A stretch of DNA of 64,000 nt from an uncultured Pelagibacteraceae bacterium (lineage in GTDB: Bacteria; Pseudomonadota; Alphaproteobacteria; Pelagibacterales; Pelagibacteraceae): assembly GCA_902629585.1 (NCBI GenBank), contig CACORI010000001.1, positions 1-64,000 of the forward strand, written 5' to 3'. Under the pieces are notes generated by a model, which saw nothing but the letters and a program-made list of their open reading frames with translations, was not told the origin of the DNA and made no database searches. Position 1 is the stretch's first letter. Every line of letters starts with the position of its first letter. The position numbers and the translations under genes were made by a program. Shown here piece by piece: positions 63,132 to 64,000 of the stretch.

Positions 63132-64000
63132 GTGTCTAATCAATTTAAAGCTCTTATACTTAACCAGAATGGTGAAAGTTTTTTAAGAGAGATAAAAACT
63201 ATAGAAAAAAATTTTTTAAAGCATGGTGACGTTACAGTAAAAGTAGATTACTCGGGATTGAATTATAAAGATGCACTAATTTTAAAAAATGGTGCACGCC
63301 TTGTAAAAGAATTTCCACATATACCGGGGATAGATTTCAGTGGAGTTGTTGAAGAAAGTAATCATAAAAATTTTAAATCAGGTGATGAAGTTATTTTAAC
63401 AGGCTGGAGAGTAGGCGAAATTTATTTTGGTGGTTATTCACAATACGCAAAAGTAAATGGTAATTTTTTGGTGAAAAAACCAGAAAATTTATCTCTTAGA
63501 GAATCAATGATAATGGGTACAGCAGGATTTACTGCATTGCAATGTTCATTTACAACAAAAACTACTAGAGAAGAATTGTTGCTTGGCGAAAAAGTTGAAA
63601 ATGTAATAGTGAGTGGAGCTTCAGGTGGAGTTGGCAGTATGGCTGTTATGATATTAAATAAATTAGGATGTAATGTTACTGCAATTACTAGTAAGGATAC
63701 AAACGTAGAATATTTAAAATTAATTGGTGCTAAAAACGTTGTAAACACTAAAGAATTAACTAAAGATGCAAGGCCTTTAGATAAAGGATTATGGGATGGA
63801 GCAGTTGACACAGTGGGTGGTAAAGTTTTAGAAAATATTCTTTCACAAACAAAGGATGCTGGAATTGTCTCTTCTTGTGGAAACGCTGCTGATGTAAAAC
63901 TTAATACAACCGTAATGCCTTTTATAATAAGAGGAGTAAAATTATGGGGTATTAATTCAGTAACTGCTTCTATAAAAAGAAGAAAATTTTTGTGGGGTGA
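63132..64000 (+). CDS. acuI: Acryloyl-CoA reductase AcuI/YhdH-like, partial (3' end off window)
   Basis: The frame is open from GTG at 63132 (1 base after the folE stop) to the right edge; about 289 codons. It is a zinc-free medium-chain dehydrogenase/reductase: VDYSGLNYKDALILKNG, PHIPGIDFSGVVEES and the NADPH motif VSGASGGVGSMAV. These fit AcuI/YhdH, which reduce acryloyl-CoA to propionyl-CoA, relevant to DMSP and acrylate use in SAR11. Other MDR quinone reductases are possible, but the N-terminal half is AcuI-like. Confidence 0.82.
   Translation, partial: MSNQFKALILNQNGESFLREIKTIEKNFLKHGDVTVKVDYSGLNYKDALILKNGARLVKEFPHIPGIDFSGVVEESNHKNFKSGDEVILTGWRVGEIYFGGYSQYAKVNGNFLVKKPENLSLRESMIMGTAGFTALQCSFTTKTTREELLLGEKVENVIVSGASGGVGSMAVMILNKLGCNVTAITSKDTNVEYLKLIGAKNVVNTKELTKDARPLDKGLWDGAVDTVGGKVLENILSQTKDAGIVSSCGNAADVKLNTTVMPFIIRGVKLWGINSVTASIKRRKFLWG

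Noticed and set aside
1-64000. tRNA, rRNA, CRISPR, insertion sequences or phage genes
   Set aside because: None were seen when scanning for cloverleaf-like blocks, direct repeat arrays, transposases, terminal repeats or integrases.

Overview
This window reads as a chromosomal segment of a SAR11-type marine alphaproteobacterium (Candidatus Pelagibacter or a close relative). The evidence is the very low GC content, tightly packed genes with 4-base stop/start overlaps and short leaders, very short intergenic regions, and a gene set dominated by uptake and oxidation of methylated nitrogen compounds and other osmolytes. No rRNA, tRNA, insertion sequence, prophage or CRISPR array was seen. No gap exceeds 300 bases; the longest (about 236 bases, 1316-1551) is AT-rich promoter DNA. 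All functional calls come from reading motifs and recalled family features; no database search was run.

Layout. 1-2.4 kb: a Tat-exported amino-acid-type binding protein running off the left edge, and a divergent regulator. 2.5-10.8 kb (minus): a monomethylamine module with an FAD oxidoreductase, gmaS, mgsABC, an unknown protein, an Amt-type transporter and a small membrane protein. 10.9-13.9 kb (plus): malyl-CoA lyase with a two-subunit malate-CoA ligase, as in the serine cycle. 13.9-23.7 kb: trimethylamine/TMAO module: tdm with a coupled MarR-like gene, tmoX, three inserted secreted or anchored proteins (one with MORN repeats), tmoW, tmoV and tmm. 23.8-32.4 kb (plus): glycerol module of glpK, an ABC transporter glpVSTPQU, and gpsA. 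32.4-39.3 kb: fhs, and divergently soxBDAG. 39.3-44.4 kb: DMT exporter, small unknowns, an aspartate-racemase-like gene, cold-shock protein, GNAT, purK and purE. 44.5-47.9 kb (plus): an M19-dipeptidase-like protein with three uncharacterised proteins. 47.9-50.7 kb (minus): two small membrane proteins, a DmdA/LigM-like demethylase and a short MetF-like reductase. 50.8-55.1 kb (plus): Rieske oxygenase, P-loop kinase, nucleotidyltransferase, enoyl-CoA hydratase and several small genes. 55.2-61 kb (plus): dimethylglycine dehydrogenase, etfB, etfA and ETF-quinone oxidoreductase. 61-64 kb: DUF2237, 2OG-Fe oxygenase, hisI, folE and the start of an acuI-like reductase.

How it fits together. TMA is oxidised to TMAO (Tmm), TMAO is imported (TmoXWV) and demethylated (Tdm) to dimethylamine and formaldehyde. 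Monomethylamine is processed through gamma-glutamylmethylamide and N-methylglutamate (GmaS, MgsABC). Dimethylglycine and sarcosine are demethylated by DMGDH and SoxBDAG. One-carbon units go to tetrahydrofolate and onward via Fhs and MetF, and DMGDH electrons leave via ETF and ETF-QO. At least five proteins carry a GcvT-type folate fold. The dimethylamine-to-monomethylamine step has no obvious gene here. The most interesting open pieces are the M19-like/556-aa/DUF3726/zinc-ribbon cluster, the DmdA/LigM-like plus MetF pair, the three genes inserted in the tmo operon, and the serine-cycle-type trio.
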